Shown: positions 21,390-33,781 of the stretch, piece by piece
Numbering within the stretch: the stretch's first letter is position 1
Layout: each line of letters begins with the position of its first letter
Made by a program: the position numbers and the translations under genes
Notes under the pieces: model-generated
What the model saw: the letters and a program-made list of their open reading frames with translations, nothing else
The model's database searches: none
Told to the model about the DNA's origin: nothing
NCBI GenBank assembly: GCA_035578155.1
Contig: JAPWDM010000001.1
Span: 2,108,001-2,172,000, forward strand
Direction of reading: 5' to 3'
DNA: 64,000 nucleotides
DNA from: Brachynemurus nebulosus
Taxonomy: Eukaryota > Arthropoda > Insecta > Neuroptera > Myrmeleontidae

Positions 21390-23054
21390 CGGTTTAATTA
21401 TACATTGATTTTTGATTATTTGCTAATTTTGCTCATTCAAAGTAAGAAACATGAGGGTACAGTTTCGAAAACGTAGCGTATTATTTTTATGTCAGGCATG
21501 AGAAGTTTTTATAAAAATCATGAGTGCTTCAGACCACTGGTCCAAAGATCTCATCAAGTGGCATAACTTTGGAATTATTCGGTCATTTTTGATGAAATTT
21601 TTAGAAATTGTAGGGATTGGTTCCTAGATGGTTTCTTGCGAATTTAATCGATGAAATCCCATTAAATATCGATATCTTATTGCTTATCCCATTTGGGAAT
21701 TAGGCCACGTATGGTCCTCTATAAGTTTCGGTACATTCAAAGTAATGATAATTATTAGCAACGCAAAGATTCTCGCTCGCGCCTCTGGTGGTAAAATTAG
21801 AACTAGTATCAAGTAAAAATATATAGGTTTAATTGGTGATATAAAATCTCTTAATCCGCATATAATTTATCACTTATTATTACACGAGAGGTTTGCATTT
21901 TTTCGAATAAATTGGGGTTTGTCTAACGAAAATTTGTTGTCTAGCAATTTAACGAGAAGAACTGTCAACTAACAAAAACGCGACAGTGAAGCTCAAGCGT
22001 TTTTGGGTTAACAGTTTTTCGAGTTAAATTGCTTTTAGGCAAGAAATTTGAGTTGTAGAATACACTGTCACTATGGTTCTGAAATCAGTTAAATTTACCA
22101 TTTACCTACAACGAAATGACCAATGAAATGTTTTGTACCATTTTTGTCGCTGTAAAAATCTGTTGTAACTTTTTTCCATGGTAGAAGTAAAAAAACTACA
22201 ATATCTTATGGGACTTGATTTGATATACTTGAGTTAAATTGTCATACAAAAATTTTTACTTAATATAGCTTCCAATTTAAAAAATCAAAGGCGCTCGCGT
22301 AATCCTTGCATCGCTAATTGTGCAAACGCTACAGTAAAATATGTTAACGTGGTGTGCATGGAATACACATCTTATTTTTCTTGTCACTACGAAAACAGAA
22401 AACTTAATTTTTTGCAATTATTTGACAGTTCGAAACGTTAAATAATGTTTATTAGTTCCTTTAATGTTTTTACGGATTGATTTGACATAAAAAAAGAAGA
22501 TAAGATACGACTAGATACTCTTATCTTAAAGATATGAAATTTAAGATAAGATGCAGTTTAAGCACAAAATCATCTTATGAATTGGATAAAAGTGTAGGAA
22601 GCTGTGTGCCATCCCTCACTGGCAGTGCTTTTTTTTTTAAATGTTTATTTAAAACATAAAATATCCTAAAGTCAAACATAAATAATGATTTAAAGCTTTT
22701 TTTAACAAACAAATAAAAATAATGAACCTGATGTCGATATGTATTATGTTTCCCAAACTCCATTAAATAAACGTACCACAAGAGGTGGTAGTCGTATTGT
22801 GTGATTCATTTTAATGAAAACTGAACGATCAAAAATATTAAATTGCTCATTTTAATTATTTTATTTAGCTTTTTTCTTTTAAATTTTATCAAATAAAAAT
22901 TCTTCTATAGAAACATACGACCTGTAATTATGAATTATTGTTTATTTAATTTATTAAGTAATTAGTGAAACAAGAAATATGAATTTTTAATTTTAATCAA
23001 ACAGTTTCACCACCACAAGTTCTTATGAAATGGGGTGTACTTTTTATATTATAA
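21390..23054. repeat. Intergenic stretch with dispersed repeat R2
   Basis: 21860-22165 shares blocks with 44800-44960 (CACTTATTATTACAC, GAGGTTTG, GTTAAATTGCT) and with 55435-55560 (CACTATGGTTCTGAAATCA, AAATGTTTTGTGCCATTT). No inverted ends or frames were seen. I see nothing supportable in the rest. Confidence 0.5.
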
Positions 23055-23903
23055 CAGGGTGTCCACAACCCATCATAAAAAAAATCCCTGACTTTTCCCT
23101 GACTTTCCATGACTTTAAGTTCATTTTTCCCTGACTATTACTTTTTTGTTTCCCATTAATGGTTAGAAATATAAATGTCCAAACACGATTTTTATTTAAA
23201 TTTTAATACATACCTACATAATTTTTTATTTTATCGAATAGATACGTGTAGGACTGAAATTAAGGGATTGGGTAAAGCTAAATTAACTACATAAAAAACT
23301 ATTTAAACAAAATTATTATTTACGTATTGGTCCCAAATGCGGTAGTTGACACTATCAAAAACAAATTGCAAAATTATTTAAGGTACTATTAATTAGCGAG
23401 TGAAGTTGAAAAAAAGACTCTTTTTAAATAATATTTTTTTAAGTGAAAAATTTATTTTTAGGGAAATTTTTTTTACGTATGGTAACTTAGGATCTATATT
23501 TTATAAAAAAAAATTTTCTCTTTAATTACAATTTTTTTCACTAGTACAGAGGGCGTTGAAGGTGACGTAAAAAAAAAATGACGTCACAAAAATGAAGATT
23601 AGTGTTTTCACATTCAAATAAACAATTAAAAATTAAAATACAATTTTAAGTTACTTTAGTGAATTAATTCAAAGAAAATAAAAATATCCGTGAGTCTTTA
23701 TTATAATTTACGTGATATATTTTCGTAAACATAATTGTGAACATAAACATTTTTCTTCATTTACAATCATTGGGAAATATATTATCACTTATTTTCCCTG
23801 ACTTTCCAGAATATTTCGTGAAATCCCTGATTTTCCCTGACGCCTAAGAGCTTCCCTGACTTTTCCCTGACCTTCCCTGACTTTCCAGAATGTGGACACC
23901 CTG
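23055..23903. mobile_element. MITE with CAGGGTGTCCACA ends and CCCTGACTTTCC repeats
   Basis: The left CAGGGTGTCCACAACC pairs with the right AATGTGGACACCCTG. Both sides carry TATAA as the immediate 5 bases, a possible target duplication. Subterminal arrays of CCCTGACTTTTCCCTGAC occur near both ends and the middle is AT-rich. No frame. Confidence 0.8.
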
Positions 23904-24551
23904 TATAATATACCTTCGTAAAGCGTAATAAATATCCTCATATGCCTGAATTGACCTATATACCTACATCGAAGAATGTAATTTTTTAAATTTAAATACA
24001 CGGCAGTAGATTTTTACTTGAATGTAATTATGAATAATATAATTTCCTTCATTGTTCCCGAGTATTAAACGAGCGGAAAATAGTAAAAAACATTTAATGA
24101 TTCTTTTTTCTTTTACCTTTTTATTTGAAAAAAAAAGTGAAGATGAAAATTACGATTTTTAAAATAAAATAAAAAAATAAATATCAATTTTCTTTTTTAA
24201 CTAATCATCATCATCATTAGAATATGTTTTCAAACCGAAATAATAGTGAAATATTAGAAAATTCTCTTATTATGGTTCAACTAATGAATATTGCGTTTCA
24301 TATTTCTATGATATCGATTTTAAACATTATTTGGTTTTAAAAAAGTAAGTAAGTATAACGAACAGTATTACACAATAGGTATTAAGGCAATATTCTAGTC
24401 CAGAAATTTGAAACAATTGACTTTTTGTGTAAAGTTTAAACCTTCAAGAGTATATTTACAAAAATAAATTTTAAAAATACCAATAATTGTAAAATTATAG
24501 TTATTTAAATTGTCTGTAATTGCAATACGCCGTGCCTGTGACGACCTGGAC

Positions 24552-25288
24552 CAGACATGGCCAACATACGGCCCGCGGGCCCAATCCGGCCCAATTAATG
24601 GATTTATGTGGCCCACAAACAATTTTTCAATATTAGTATTATTATTTTTATTAGTATTTTTACTTACAAGGAATGTTATGGAAGTGTTCCCTTGCGATTT
24701 AGTTTATTTTAAGATATAGTAACGTAAAAGCCCCCATTATGGAACGGTATCTAATACTGGAACAGTTTTGACATTAATGAAGTTATTTCTGAAAGAAACG
24801 TCTGATAACAAAAATTATTATTAATAGAATGATTGTTTTTCAATTTAAATTCACCTTGCATTTAATGTTTCCTTACTTAATTAAAGAAATAAATATTTAA
24901 ATGTCAAAACTGTTCCAGTATTAGATACCGTTCCATAATGGGGGCTTTTACGTTACTTGGGAAAGTAACAAACATATTTTAATTGTACGTGCCCAATCGT
25001 AAATTCAGGGGGTAAAACACCCCTTCAAAAATTTACTGAAAAATTTTATTTTGGTGTTTTTCTCATACTAGCCCTTAAACAATTTTAATAAAAAGTGGTC
25101 AAAAAATTTAGACTAAGGTTACATTAGACTAGAATTTTTTTCATTGGGGTTAGATAATTTTTAAGTAACATTCCTTGTTAGATAAAGAAATTTGCTTAAC
25201 ATTTTTTAATTTTAATATTTCGTCCGGCCCGTGAAAACATTTTTTTTTTCCATTTCGGCCCGGAGATAAAAACAGTTGGTTATGCCTG
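24552..25288. mobile_element. hAT element (CAGACATGGCCAACATACGG) with exact 8-bp target duplication, hosting a MITE
   Basis: The left end is CAGACATGGCCAACATACGG and the right end, reversed, CAGGCATAACCAACTGTTTT. The flanking octamer ACCTGGAC is identical on both sides (24544-24551 and 25289-25296). Subterminal GGCCCGCGGGCC and CGGCCCG blocks give GC-rich ends in AT-rich DNA. The MITE at 24718-24957 is inserted inside. Confidence 0.9.
24718..24957. mobile_element. MITE family G (GTAAAAGCCCCC), copy 1
   Basis: 240 bp with perfect or near-perfect inverted ends of about 50 bp (GTAAAAGCCCCCATTATGGA; GGAACGGTATCTAATACTGG; AACAGTTTTGACATT). The interior is AT-rich. A second copy with the same body (ACGTCTGATAACAAAAATTA, inverted there) lies at 40922-41155. 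No coding capacity. Confidence 0.9.
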
Positions 25289-25628
25289 ACCTGGACTGTA
25301 TACTTATGTCGCAGGTGTATCTAGTCAATGTATGGTTAGTGTGGGTTAGTTTAATTCAGTGTCCAGTTTAGCTTCAATCTTCAAGCAATGCAGACTAAGA
25401 ATGTTGCGGCTGTTTGAAATTTTGTTCAAAACTCTAAACGCATTTTTCTCAAAACTACTTTTTTTACTTGGTCGACATAAAATCTTGAGTTCTATCCAAC
25501 TTCCCTTTCAATTTGATATTAACCTCTCAATATACATATAATATTTAGTCAAAATCTTCACATATAATATTTAGTCAAAAGATCACATTTTTTTTCACTA
25601 TTAAGAAAAAATTAAATTTTAAATAAAA

Positions 25629-25838
25629 GGTTTTTTAAAAAACGGACTTCAAAAAATAATAATAGCACGAATTTTGAAGTCAAGCGGGGCACGTAATATA
25701 AAAAAAATGTAGATCTTGAGGAATTCATGAATCTTGCAAGAACATCCGATCGCAATTTTTTATACGACACCTCGCCTGACTTCAAAATTCGTGCTATTAT
25801 TTATTTTTTACTTTTTGAAGTCGGTTTTTAAAGAAACC
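25629..25838. repeat. Palindrome, arms about 75 bp (TTTTGAAGTC end)
   Basis: Left AACGGACTTCAAAAAATAAT and AGCACGAATTTTGAAGTC reappear inverted as GACTTCAAAATTCGTGCT and TTTTTGAAGTCGGTTTTTAA. The gap is about 65 bases. It is related by its end motif to the stretch near 29820 (TTTTGAAGTCGGTTAAAAAG). Confidence 0.7.
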
Positions 25839-25970
25839 TTTTTAGTCGAATTTTCTCCGAAAAATTAGACTTATACAGTCTATACGATAAGAGCTGCGAG
25901 AGGCGAGACCAGGGGCGCTATCCGTTTTCGGACCCGTAGAACACGATTATGTAAAAAAAAAAGATGTCTG

Positions 25971-25998
25971 ATATATATATATATATATATATATATTT
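25971..25998. repeat. (TA)n microsatellite, 28 bp
   Basis: An uninterrupted AT alternation next to a C-rich repeat region. Confidence 0.95.
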
Positions 25999-26009
25999 TC
26001 CCGCAACCT

Positions 26010-26880
26010 TTTAATATGTGTAGGGCCCCCCTATGGGAGTTAAGAGATGAAATTTGGTAAGTGGGGCTTATTCCGATGCACAACAATACTATCAAAGTGG
26101 GGTCAAATTTTGGGCAAATTTTTTTTCGGACCCGACCTTTAAGGGGGTGGTGGGGGGCGGAAAAGCAATAAAACTTTTCCAAATCGGTTTTAAATAATGT
26201 TTCGGTCAATTATCTACAACATATCCAAAATTCAGCTTCCTAGGATGATATGGTGGGAGTAGAGGGGGGAAAAACGATTTTCGCTGGATCTAACAGGCCC
26301 CCAGCCCCCCAGAATTAACGTAGAGGGTTGAAATTTGGTGTGTTGATAAAGCTCGTACCTAGGTTGTGCCTTTTGGAGGTTTTAATATTTTACCCCCACC
26401 CCCCTCATTTTTAAGCTACAATTTCATGCATTTTCGACGTTTTCGAAGTTTGTACCACTCGCACAGGTCACCCGAATAAACCTAGAGGGCTGAAATTTTG
26501 TATTCGGATTGAGTTAGTATCAAGGGGGTGCCTTTTGGGGGTCTCGACTTTTAACCCCTACCTCCACCATTTTTATACCCAAAAGAACATGATTTTTCTT
26601 GTTTTTTAACAGTTTCGTTCGGGTCAAAATCTCCCCAAATAAACCTAGAGGGCTGAAATTTGGTGTACAGGTTAAGCTAATAGCCAGACACTGTTTTTTG
26701 GAGGTTTCAACTTTTAACCCTTACCCCCACGATTTTTACGCCAATATTTCCTTAATTTTTTTGCTTGTTTTCTAACACGTCTAGAGACTCCATAAGGAAA
26801 CCTAGAGGGCTGAAATTTTGTACGTGTATTCAGTTAGTATCCAGCTAGTACCTTTTAGTGAGTCCACATTACTTTTCCCC
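26010..26880. repeat. Minisatellite, about 160-bp period, AGAGGGCTGAAATTTGGTGT
   Basis: The phrase TAGAGGGCTGAAATTTGGTG or close variants occurs near 26320, 26485, 26648 and 26805, with an older variant near 26045. Each is followed by a CCTTTTGGAGG phrase and TTTTAACCCCTACCCCCAC. Units differ by about 15-25 percent by eye, so the array is not young. Confidence 0.75.
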
Positions 26881-27164
26881 CCACTTCTTCCATTTTTACA
26901 TTGGAATTGAATGCTATTGTTAAATGTGTTTTAAATGCATTACTTTTATTGTAAATACAAGTAGGCGAATAGTAATTTTAAAAAATTTAAAAAAAAGTGA
27001 ATACAATTTTTTAACAAATGAAATACATACATATTAAGTAATTTGCAAATGTTATTAAAGTCACTGTTTATTTATTTATTTAATTATTATTTAGGAATTT
27101 TGGATTTTTATTATTTATAAAATAGAAATTTCGGATTTTTTTGGAAAGAAAAAATATCTTCATA

Positions 27165-27835
27165 AAAGCCTTCCAGTTTACTATTTAAGTTCCTTTTTTA
27201 ATATTTAAAAGTAAAACACAAAGGCAATTGGCGGATAAGCATGGATAGAAATGCCCTCGTACGAATTGTGTTGGCTTTTTCCCTGTTAACTTCTATCGGC
27301 ACAAAATTGAAATTTACTGAGATTCAGCCCTTAAAAACTTAAAATCTTTTTATAAAGCCCCGATCAACCGGACACTCATTATCAGTTTTGAAACCACCAA
27401 AATTACAAATCGCTTGTGGACTTTCAATTATATTTCGCTTGTAGACACTCAATACCGAAGAAATAATTTTTTATTTTTTTTATTTTTTATTTATTTATTT
27501 ATTTTTTTTTTTTTTTTGAAAGAAAAAATATCTTTATAAAGGCCTTCCAGTTTACTATTTAAGGTCCTTTTTTAATATTTAAAACTAAAACATAAAGGCA
27601 ATTAGCGGATAAACATGGGCAGGAATGCCCTCGTACGAATTGTGTTGGTTTTTTTTCTGCTACCTGTTTTCGGCACAAAATTGAAATTTACTGAGATACA
27701 GCCCTTAAATACTTAAAACCTTTTTTTAAAGCCTCGATCAGCCGAACACTCATCAACAGTTTTGAAACCAACAAAATGACAATTCGGTTGTAGACTTTCA
27801 ATCACATTTCGCTTGTAAACATTCAATACCGAAGA
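27165..27835. repeat. Direct duplication, about 360 bp apart
   Basis: The block AATATCTTCATAAAAGCCTTCCAG...ATGCCCTCGTACGAATTGTGTTGG...CATTCAATACCGAAGA occurs at about 27155-27450 and again at about 27525-27835. Between the copies is a T-rich stretch. No frame is shared by both copies. Confidence 0.75.
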
Positions 27836-28066
27836 TGAAGGGGAAAATTCGACTACCGTGATGGGGCCCCGCTGCTCACGGCGTTTATTTCATACCTTTT
27901 AGTGACAATGCTTATTAGCTCTTGTAGTGATAATTGCTTAAAAGAAGAAGTATTCCAAATTTCATTCAGAAAATAATTTTTAGAATAATTAGATCAACAT
28001 AAAGGATCTAATTATTCTAATTATTATATTTTTAGAATAATTAGATCAACATAAAGGAGGGGTCTT

Positions 28067-28420
28067 ATGGTGACCGAGATGGACTTTCTGAGGCGGGCGG
28101 CAAAAGTATCCAGACGTGACATGGTTCGGAACCAAAGTATTAGGGAGCTAATGGGCGTAGCAAATGAGAAAAATATCATAGAAACTATAGAAACAAAACA
28201 GTTGATTTGGTATGGGCATGTACAAAGAATGGGGGAACATCGTTTGCCCAATTTAATATCTAAATGGACACCCATAGAAAGGCGCAAGAGAGGCCGACCT
28301 CGGAAAAGTTGGAGTGAAGGGGTCGAAGACGCAATGAGATGTCGGAGACTGGTCGCGGATCAGTGGCAACATCGAGAAGTGTGGAAAGTGGGAGCCGAAA
28401 GACGACGACAGTCGTTATGA
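28067..28420 (+). pseudogene. C-terminal fragment of a non-LTR retrotransposon reverse transcriptase protein
   Basis: Open frame of 117 codons. Recognisable end-of-protein motifs are EMDFLRRAAKVSRRD near the start, IETKQLIWYGHVQRMGEHRL, RRKRGRPRKSWSEGVEDAMR, and a final WKVGAERRRQSL. WYGHVxRM and RRKRGRPxxxW are typical of the C-terminus of RTE-like and related insect retrotransposon polyproteins. Homology begins abruptly at the 5' side, as in 5' truncation, and the stop is followed within ten bases by (TA)n, as at the 3' end of such elements. The endonuclease and polymerase domains are absent. Confidence 0.85.
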
Positions 28421-28422
28421 AG

Positions 28423-28426
<4 letters not shown>

Positions 28427-28486
<60 letters not shown>
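28427..28486. repeat. (TA)n tail of the retrotransposon fragment, about 60 bp
   Basis: An unbroken TA alternation starting right after GAAGCGGC downstream of the stop codon. It acts as the 3' microsatellite tail and was also the target of the next insertion. Confidence 0.9.
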
Positions 28487-28488
<2 letters not shown>

Positions 28489-29556
28489 GAGGGGTATCGA
28501 TAAGGCCTTATTTTCGCCCCATCCCCTCCATGAATTATTATATGTGCATTAGGTTTACATGAAGGTAAATAGTAAGATGGAATATATATTATGCCGGAAT
28601 ATTCTCATTTATTATTTATTTTTCAGTTGATCTTATTATTGTAGGCAGGTTTTATGAAAAGGCAAAACTATGAAATTAATCAACTTCATTTCAATAATTT
28701 TAAAAGTTTCAACATTTTTAAACTTTACACTCCTTATCTAATCTAAATTCTCGTCACTCCAATATCCTTCAACATTTGCATCCATTAAAAATTTTTTGAA
28801 GTTGCACGCAACTCTTCAAATAGTATGATCCTGATATCTGTTGTAACTTAAGTACCAGATTACTTGAGCGCAACAATCAACAAGTCTTGCCCCTACTTTG
28901 CACTGATAGTACCGGGTTAGTACAGTGGTGGGATTATACTCTATCCAAAGGGAGTATATTTTGGTAGCTGTGTGCCTAGACTGAATTTTTATTCTTAAAA
29001 TATTACTCGATTCTTTATGTATAAATATTTTATCAAGATCTTGGTCATCTATGTAAAAGTGGGAAATTTCCATTTTTCTCACTCCTATGCGCCGGCAAAA
29101 CGAAAAAAGTAATATGTTCCAACAAGTTTGTGCCGTGGTGGCACTTCAATAAATTTATTTTATGCATTTATATAATGACCAATTTTTTAATTGTAAAATC
29201 ATTTTATTTGTGTTTACCTATGAGTGCAAAGTGGAAGCAATATAATTTTTAAATAGATTGAACAGTAACATGAGAACATTAAAATAACATAAAAAAGAAA
29301 CTACTTCCTCCATGCGTCTATATAAAAAAAAATTGAGATGTTATTGAAAATGTGTTATTTTGAACGAAAATCACAGTTAGACCAAAGTTTGGCGTCCCAC
29401 AGGTAATACCATTTGTAGTTTTTTTCTTTTATATACATATTTCCTTGCCAGCCATATAGTCTACTTTCAAGATATATAAAGGAAACATTAAATCGTAGAC
29501 ATTTTTTTTTCGTCATTTTTTGGGGCGAAAATAAGGCCTTATAGATACCCCTCCTT
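28486..29556. mobile_element. TA-flanked inverted-repeat DNA transposon, 1.07 kb, non-coding
   Basis: About 36-bp ends with one mismatch: AAGGAGGGGTATCGATAAGG then CCTTATTTTCGCCCCA. TA lies directly outside both ends. The left end is inserted in the (TA)n tail of the retrotransposon fragment. The interior has only short frames and no recognisable transposase. A degraded relative is at 15103-15771. Confidence 0.85.
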
Positions 29557-29639
29557 TAAAAATATGTTACTATAGTTTTTAAAGTAAATAATTTCGCATA
29601 ATTATTATACCAATTTTAAAATTGCCATAATTATTCATA

Positions 29640-29850
29640 TTATTGAAGATGGTTAAAAAACTACTCAACCAATGTTAATAAAATTTTTATGGGATCACCT
29701 GGAGAGCTTTATCTACTAACTAAAAAAAGAATGGCGTAAATTAGTCCAGAAATGTGAGAGAAATCGGTGTACATACAAAAAAAAAAACAAAAAAAAAACA
29801 TACGGGTTGAATTGAGAACCTCCTCGTTTTTGAAGTCGGTTAAAAAGGGG
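29640..29850. repeat. Dispersed insect repeat end (CCTCGTTTTTGAAGTCGGTT)
   Basis: The text GAATTGAGAACCTCCTCGTT followed by TTTGAAGTCGGTTAAAAAGG is a repeat end I recognise from several insect genomes. The other end was not found. Two poly-A runs precede it. Confidence 0.45.
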
Positions 29851-31338
29851 TAAAAAATTAAAAAATATCACTTAGATACCTACTTATTTTTAAAATACTC
29901 TTTTAAATTCAGTGATGAATTGCAGTAGTTAACAATTTTTTTCTAAATTATTTCAAATCTAAAAATTTTTAAATACGTTTACCTACTAAACAATACGTAT
30001 ATCATGACTATATAATTTGTGTATTAGAGTAGGAACTTATTTTAAATTCTACATCGATTAAAAAAAAACCAGCCACTAGAACGCTCGTGGTCACTTTTTC
30101 AGTTTCTAAGCATCTTTTTAAGGGTAAGTTCCTTAGTCTATTAGTGCATACACAAATTCATCATTTATTGTTTAAGTAAATAAATGCGTCAGGTTTTGTT
30201 TCTTCCTCTAGTTGGTATTCGGCCGAATAGGCTGAATATCGAATAGTTGCCGAATATTTGTTACAAGTCTACTGATTACCGGTAACTGTAAAAAAATTTT
30301 AAAAACCGTATATTAATTTGAAAAATTTACAATGGAAATAACAGAGAAAAAATTAAATCTTTAGTATAGCAGAAACGAACACTTCATACATCTCATCTGA
30401 TTAGATAGACAGATGGTCGAGGCTATGAAAAGTCAGCCGTGGCAGAAAATTTGCTATTGTTTTAACTACTTACATAAACTATTGTGGTTCATACATTATA
30501 ATATTTATTTAATACGTTATTGACGTATTTCTCTTTTTTTGAAATTTTAATTAGCCTTGTTAAGCCTTCTGTAATATACACAGGCTATAGTAATTATTTT
30601 AAAATATTATTATCTATTTTAAAATAATTTAAATTTAAGTAAGATAATTAAATTTTACCTTGAATCTATTTGCAAAATATTTTACGAGAAATATCGTAAA
30701 TATGAAAATATACGAAAATAAAATGGTAGTCGGTAGTAGTCACTGTAAATCAATTTTATTTCTGATAATCACATTAAGTAGTGATAAGATAACGTACCCG
30801 GTGTAACAAAATAATGAAAGTGAATAAATGAGTCTTTAAAGTTTTTTTTTTCAAATTTCAAAGAAAACTCCAAAGGGAATTTTTTTTAATGAATTAAAAG
30901 TTCATAATGATGAGGTTTTACTATTTTTTTTAAAAATTCGTAAAAATTTTTTAAATAAAATTGTAAAATTCGTACTATTTTTGTTACACCTTGTATGTTT
31001 TTGTGAATAAAGGTAAAATGATTCAGAAATTATCAAATACAGATTAAAATAATTATTAAATATGAATCCAAAAAAAATTAACGTTAATTTCAATAATAAT
31101 AAATAGAATAAGTCAAATTAGAATTTTTTTTTGCATGTAAAATTATTCCATTAATTAAAATGGGCTATTCAAATAAAGGCACTGAAGCTTGAAAACAATC
31201 TTAAAAAATACTCGTATAGTCGATAGAACTAAAAACAAAAAATATTTCAACAACTTTTAATTAATAATTTACTTACAAAGATTTTAAATATACTTGATAT
31301 TTCCTAAAAAAAATGTTTGACGTTTTACTTATTGGCTT
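29851..31338. other. AT-rich stretch, dispersed repeat R3 only
   Basis: 30053-30160 (CAGCCACTAGAACGCTCGTG, TTTTTCAGTTTCTAAGCATC) matches 62413-62510 (CAGCCACTAAAACGCTCGTC). At 30215-30270 there is a short array of GCCGAATA-like words (GGTATTCGGCCGAATAGGCT), perhaps a lone element end. Nothing else supported. Confidence 0.5.
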
Positions 31339-31685
31339 CACGGCCGTAACTAGGCTGGGGCAGCCGGGGCCCCTAAGAGAATACAAGAATTATTTCTTGA
31401 CAAATTTTAAAGGCGGTATTTCTGTAAAATCAGACGACTGACAAGCAAAAAAAGTATTTCTGTAAAATTAGGGCGGCAAAACACTAACGAGCAAAAAAAA
31501 GGTCATCGCTTCTTTTTGCCGAGGGGCGGAATTTTAAGGGGCGTATTTCTGTAACGACTGACGAGCAAAAAAAAGTCACGGCTTTTTTTGCTGGAGATCG
31601 AATTTTTTATTTTTGCCCGGGGCGGCGTAGGGGCCCCGAATGTACTTCGTGCCTCGGGGCCCCTGAAGACCTAGTTACGGCCCTG
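31339..31685. mobile_element. hAT MITE, GGCCGTAACTAGG ends, near-exact 8-bp duplication
   Basis: The left CACGGCCGTAACTAGGCTGG and the reversed right CAGGGCCGTAACTAGGTCTT differ at position 3. The flanking octamers ATTGGCTT and ATTGGCAT agree at 7 of 8. GGGGCCCC blocks near both ends form GC-rich stems. The middle repeats GTATTTCTGTAA and GACGAGCAAAAAAA. Confidence 0.85.
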
Positions 31686-32166
31686 ATTGGCATATTGTAT
31701 TGCACAATATTACTATGATTGATTTCCTTTTTGATTTTGATAAAAAAGTTGTTTGTTTTTAATATTCTTATTTTGTATTTTTTTTTCTCTCTAGTTGCTA
31801 TATCATCCATTTACAGTCGAATCTCTGATTACGGACACCCATGTTAACTGGACCCCTGCGACATCCGGACGAACCTTTTATGACGGTGGCATGTTATACT
31901 AAAACCAATGCGTTTAGCACTCTCTTAAATGGACCTTCTGTTAAACGGACGCGGATAAAATATTTTTTGATGAAGACATATTACACAGGCCTGCGAAATT
32001 TGACTTTCTTTCCCCCTTCCAATAATTATATTTTTTTTTAAATATCTAGGTATGTTAATTTAAAATACAGCTCTGTTTTTTTCTAGCACATCGAGATTTA
32101 TTTTTATTGATGACATGCATATTTTAAAATTTTTTAACAATTATTATGAAAATATAAAAATTAATG

Positions 32167-33703
32167 AGCGCTATTCATAGAGAGAAGTTAAGATAATTCT
32201 TAGATTGAACTTAGCAAAGTTAACACTAAGATTTAACTTAACATTACAATTCATAGACAGATTTTAAAATTGTCCTAGTAGAAACAAGCTTGAAGTTAGT
32301 TATAATGATACATTGTGAGGTGTATACAAGCTTTACAATTATTCACCAATTGAAAGCAATCAGAGAAACGAAAAATATTTGAATAGTAGTAGCGCGAAAT
32401 ATTTAAATTAATGAAAATTCTATCAGTAAATAATTAAAATTTTTAATATTTTTGCCGTAATTAATAAAATAATACAAAAGTATACATAGTTATGTATTTT
32501 AATTTAATTTATAATAAATAACAATATTAACGGAAAAATTTGTTTATTGGAAATTTAAATTTCTTTGTTGTAAATATTATTTTAAACTGTTTTAGAATAT
32601 GTCAGTACGTAGTATAGTACCTAACTATAGTTTGTTTGTTTAAAATGCAGAACGTAAAGACGTGGTCGCTATTAAATTTAAAATTTCATAAAATAGGTGG
32701 TATCATGTGATTATTTTAATATTATTTTTTTTAAAAATGTGAATTGTCTTTAAAACATGTAATGTGTGTAAACAGACATAATTGTATTATAATTGTTCTG
32801 TTTTTTATATCATCAGTTTTATGTAATCTGAGTGACTTATAAAGTTACAATAAAATATAAATTATATACTAAAATATTTGTTGATTTATTAAAAATTGTT
32901 ACAAAAGAAGTATAAAATAGATATAAACTTTGTCAATGATTTAGATTTTTATAATTTTAAACATAAACTGCGGTACTTAAAGGCCTAAAACATTAAATAA
33001 TTCCAGTGTGCTTCCGATAATTTTTAACATTTCAGTATGAAAAACAACTAAAAAAAATGTAATAATAAATTAAGATTAACTAAAGTATGGTAAAATATTA
33101 TGTTAAACTACCGTTTTGTTTATAATTTACATTAAAAAAAAATACGTCTGTTACACAAAAAATGTAAGTAGAAAGTCAAAATATTCTATCACAGAAGCAC
33201 ACAGAAGTACGTAATAATTCCTTAGTTTTTCTGTTTTTGCACATATCTTTTAATTAGTTATCTATAAAATTGTAAGTTTTTCGTCAAATACATGCTGCAA
33301 ATCGATATTTTCGTCATACATGAAAACTTTTTTGCACCTGAAAATATTTAGAGGTTGAATTACTTATAAAACTAAGTTAATTTGATTCAATTTTTCTTTT
33401 AATTTACTTACATTTAAAATATTTATTACGTCAATACTTAATATAGATATTTAATTACGTATATTTTATATTTTTATTCGAAAAAGTTCTTTCAAATTTG
33501 ATAAAATGTTCAAATGTCAAAAAATTCCATGTAAAAATATATTTAAGATGGACTTAAGTCTGCCATTTGCTTATTTTAAATTTAAGTAAGAGATAAGATT
33601 GAACTTAGCGTTAAAACCGACCTAAAGTCGTCTATGAATAAGTTAAGTTTTATCTTAGCTAAGATTGATCTTAGATTTATCTTAAATCGTCTATGAATAG
33701 CGC
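32167..33703. mobile_element. Inverted-repeat element with GCGCTATTCATAGA ends, 1.54 kb
   Basis: The left GCGCTATTCATAGAGAGAAG and the reversed right GCGCTATTCATAGACGATTT agree over the first 14 bases. The subterminal regions of both ends hold repeated TTAAGATAA/TCTTAGATT words. The middle 1.2 kb is AT-rich without a frame. Confidence 0.7.
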
Positions 33704-33781
33704 AAAATGTATTTAAAATTAAATTTTTACTCAAAAAACCAACAGTATTAGTTGAAAAAAGTACTAAAGAAACTAAGTAAA

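Noticed and set aside
24395..24719. Frames over GGCCCGCGGGCC
   Set aside because: They fall across the left end of a hAT element and read on both strands.
26010..26880. Regular repeats that could suggest a CRISPR-like array
   Set aside because: Period about 160 bp, units diverged and not separated by unique spacers of constant length. This is eukaryotic minisatellite DNA.
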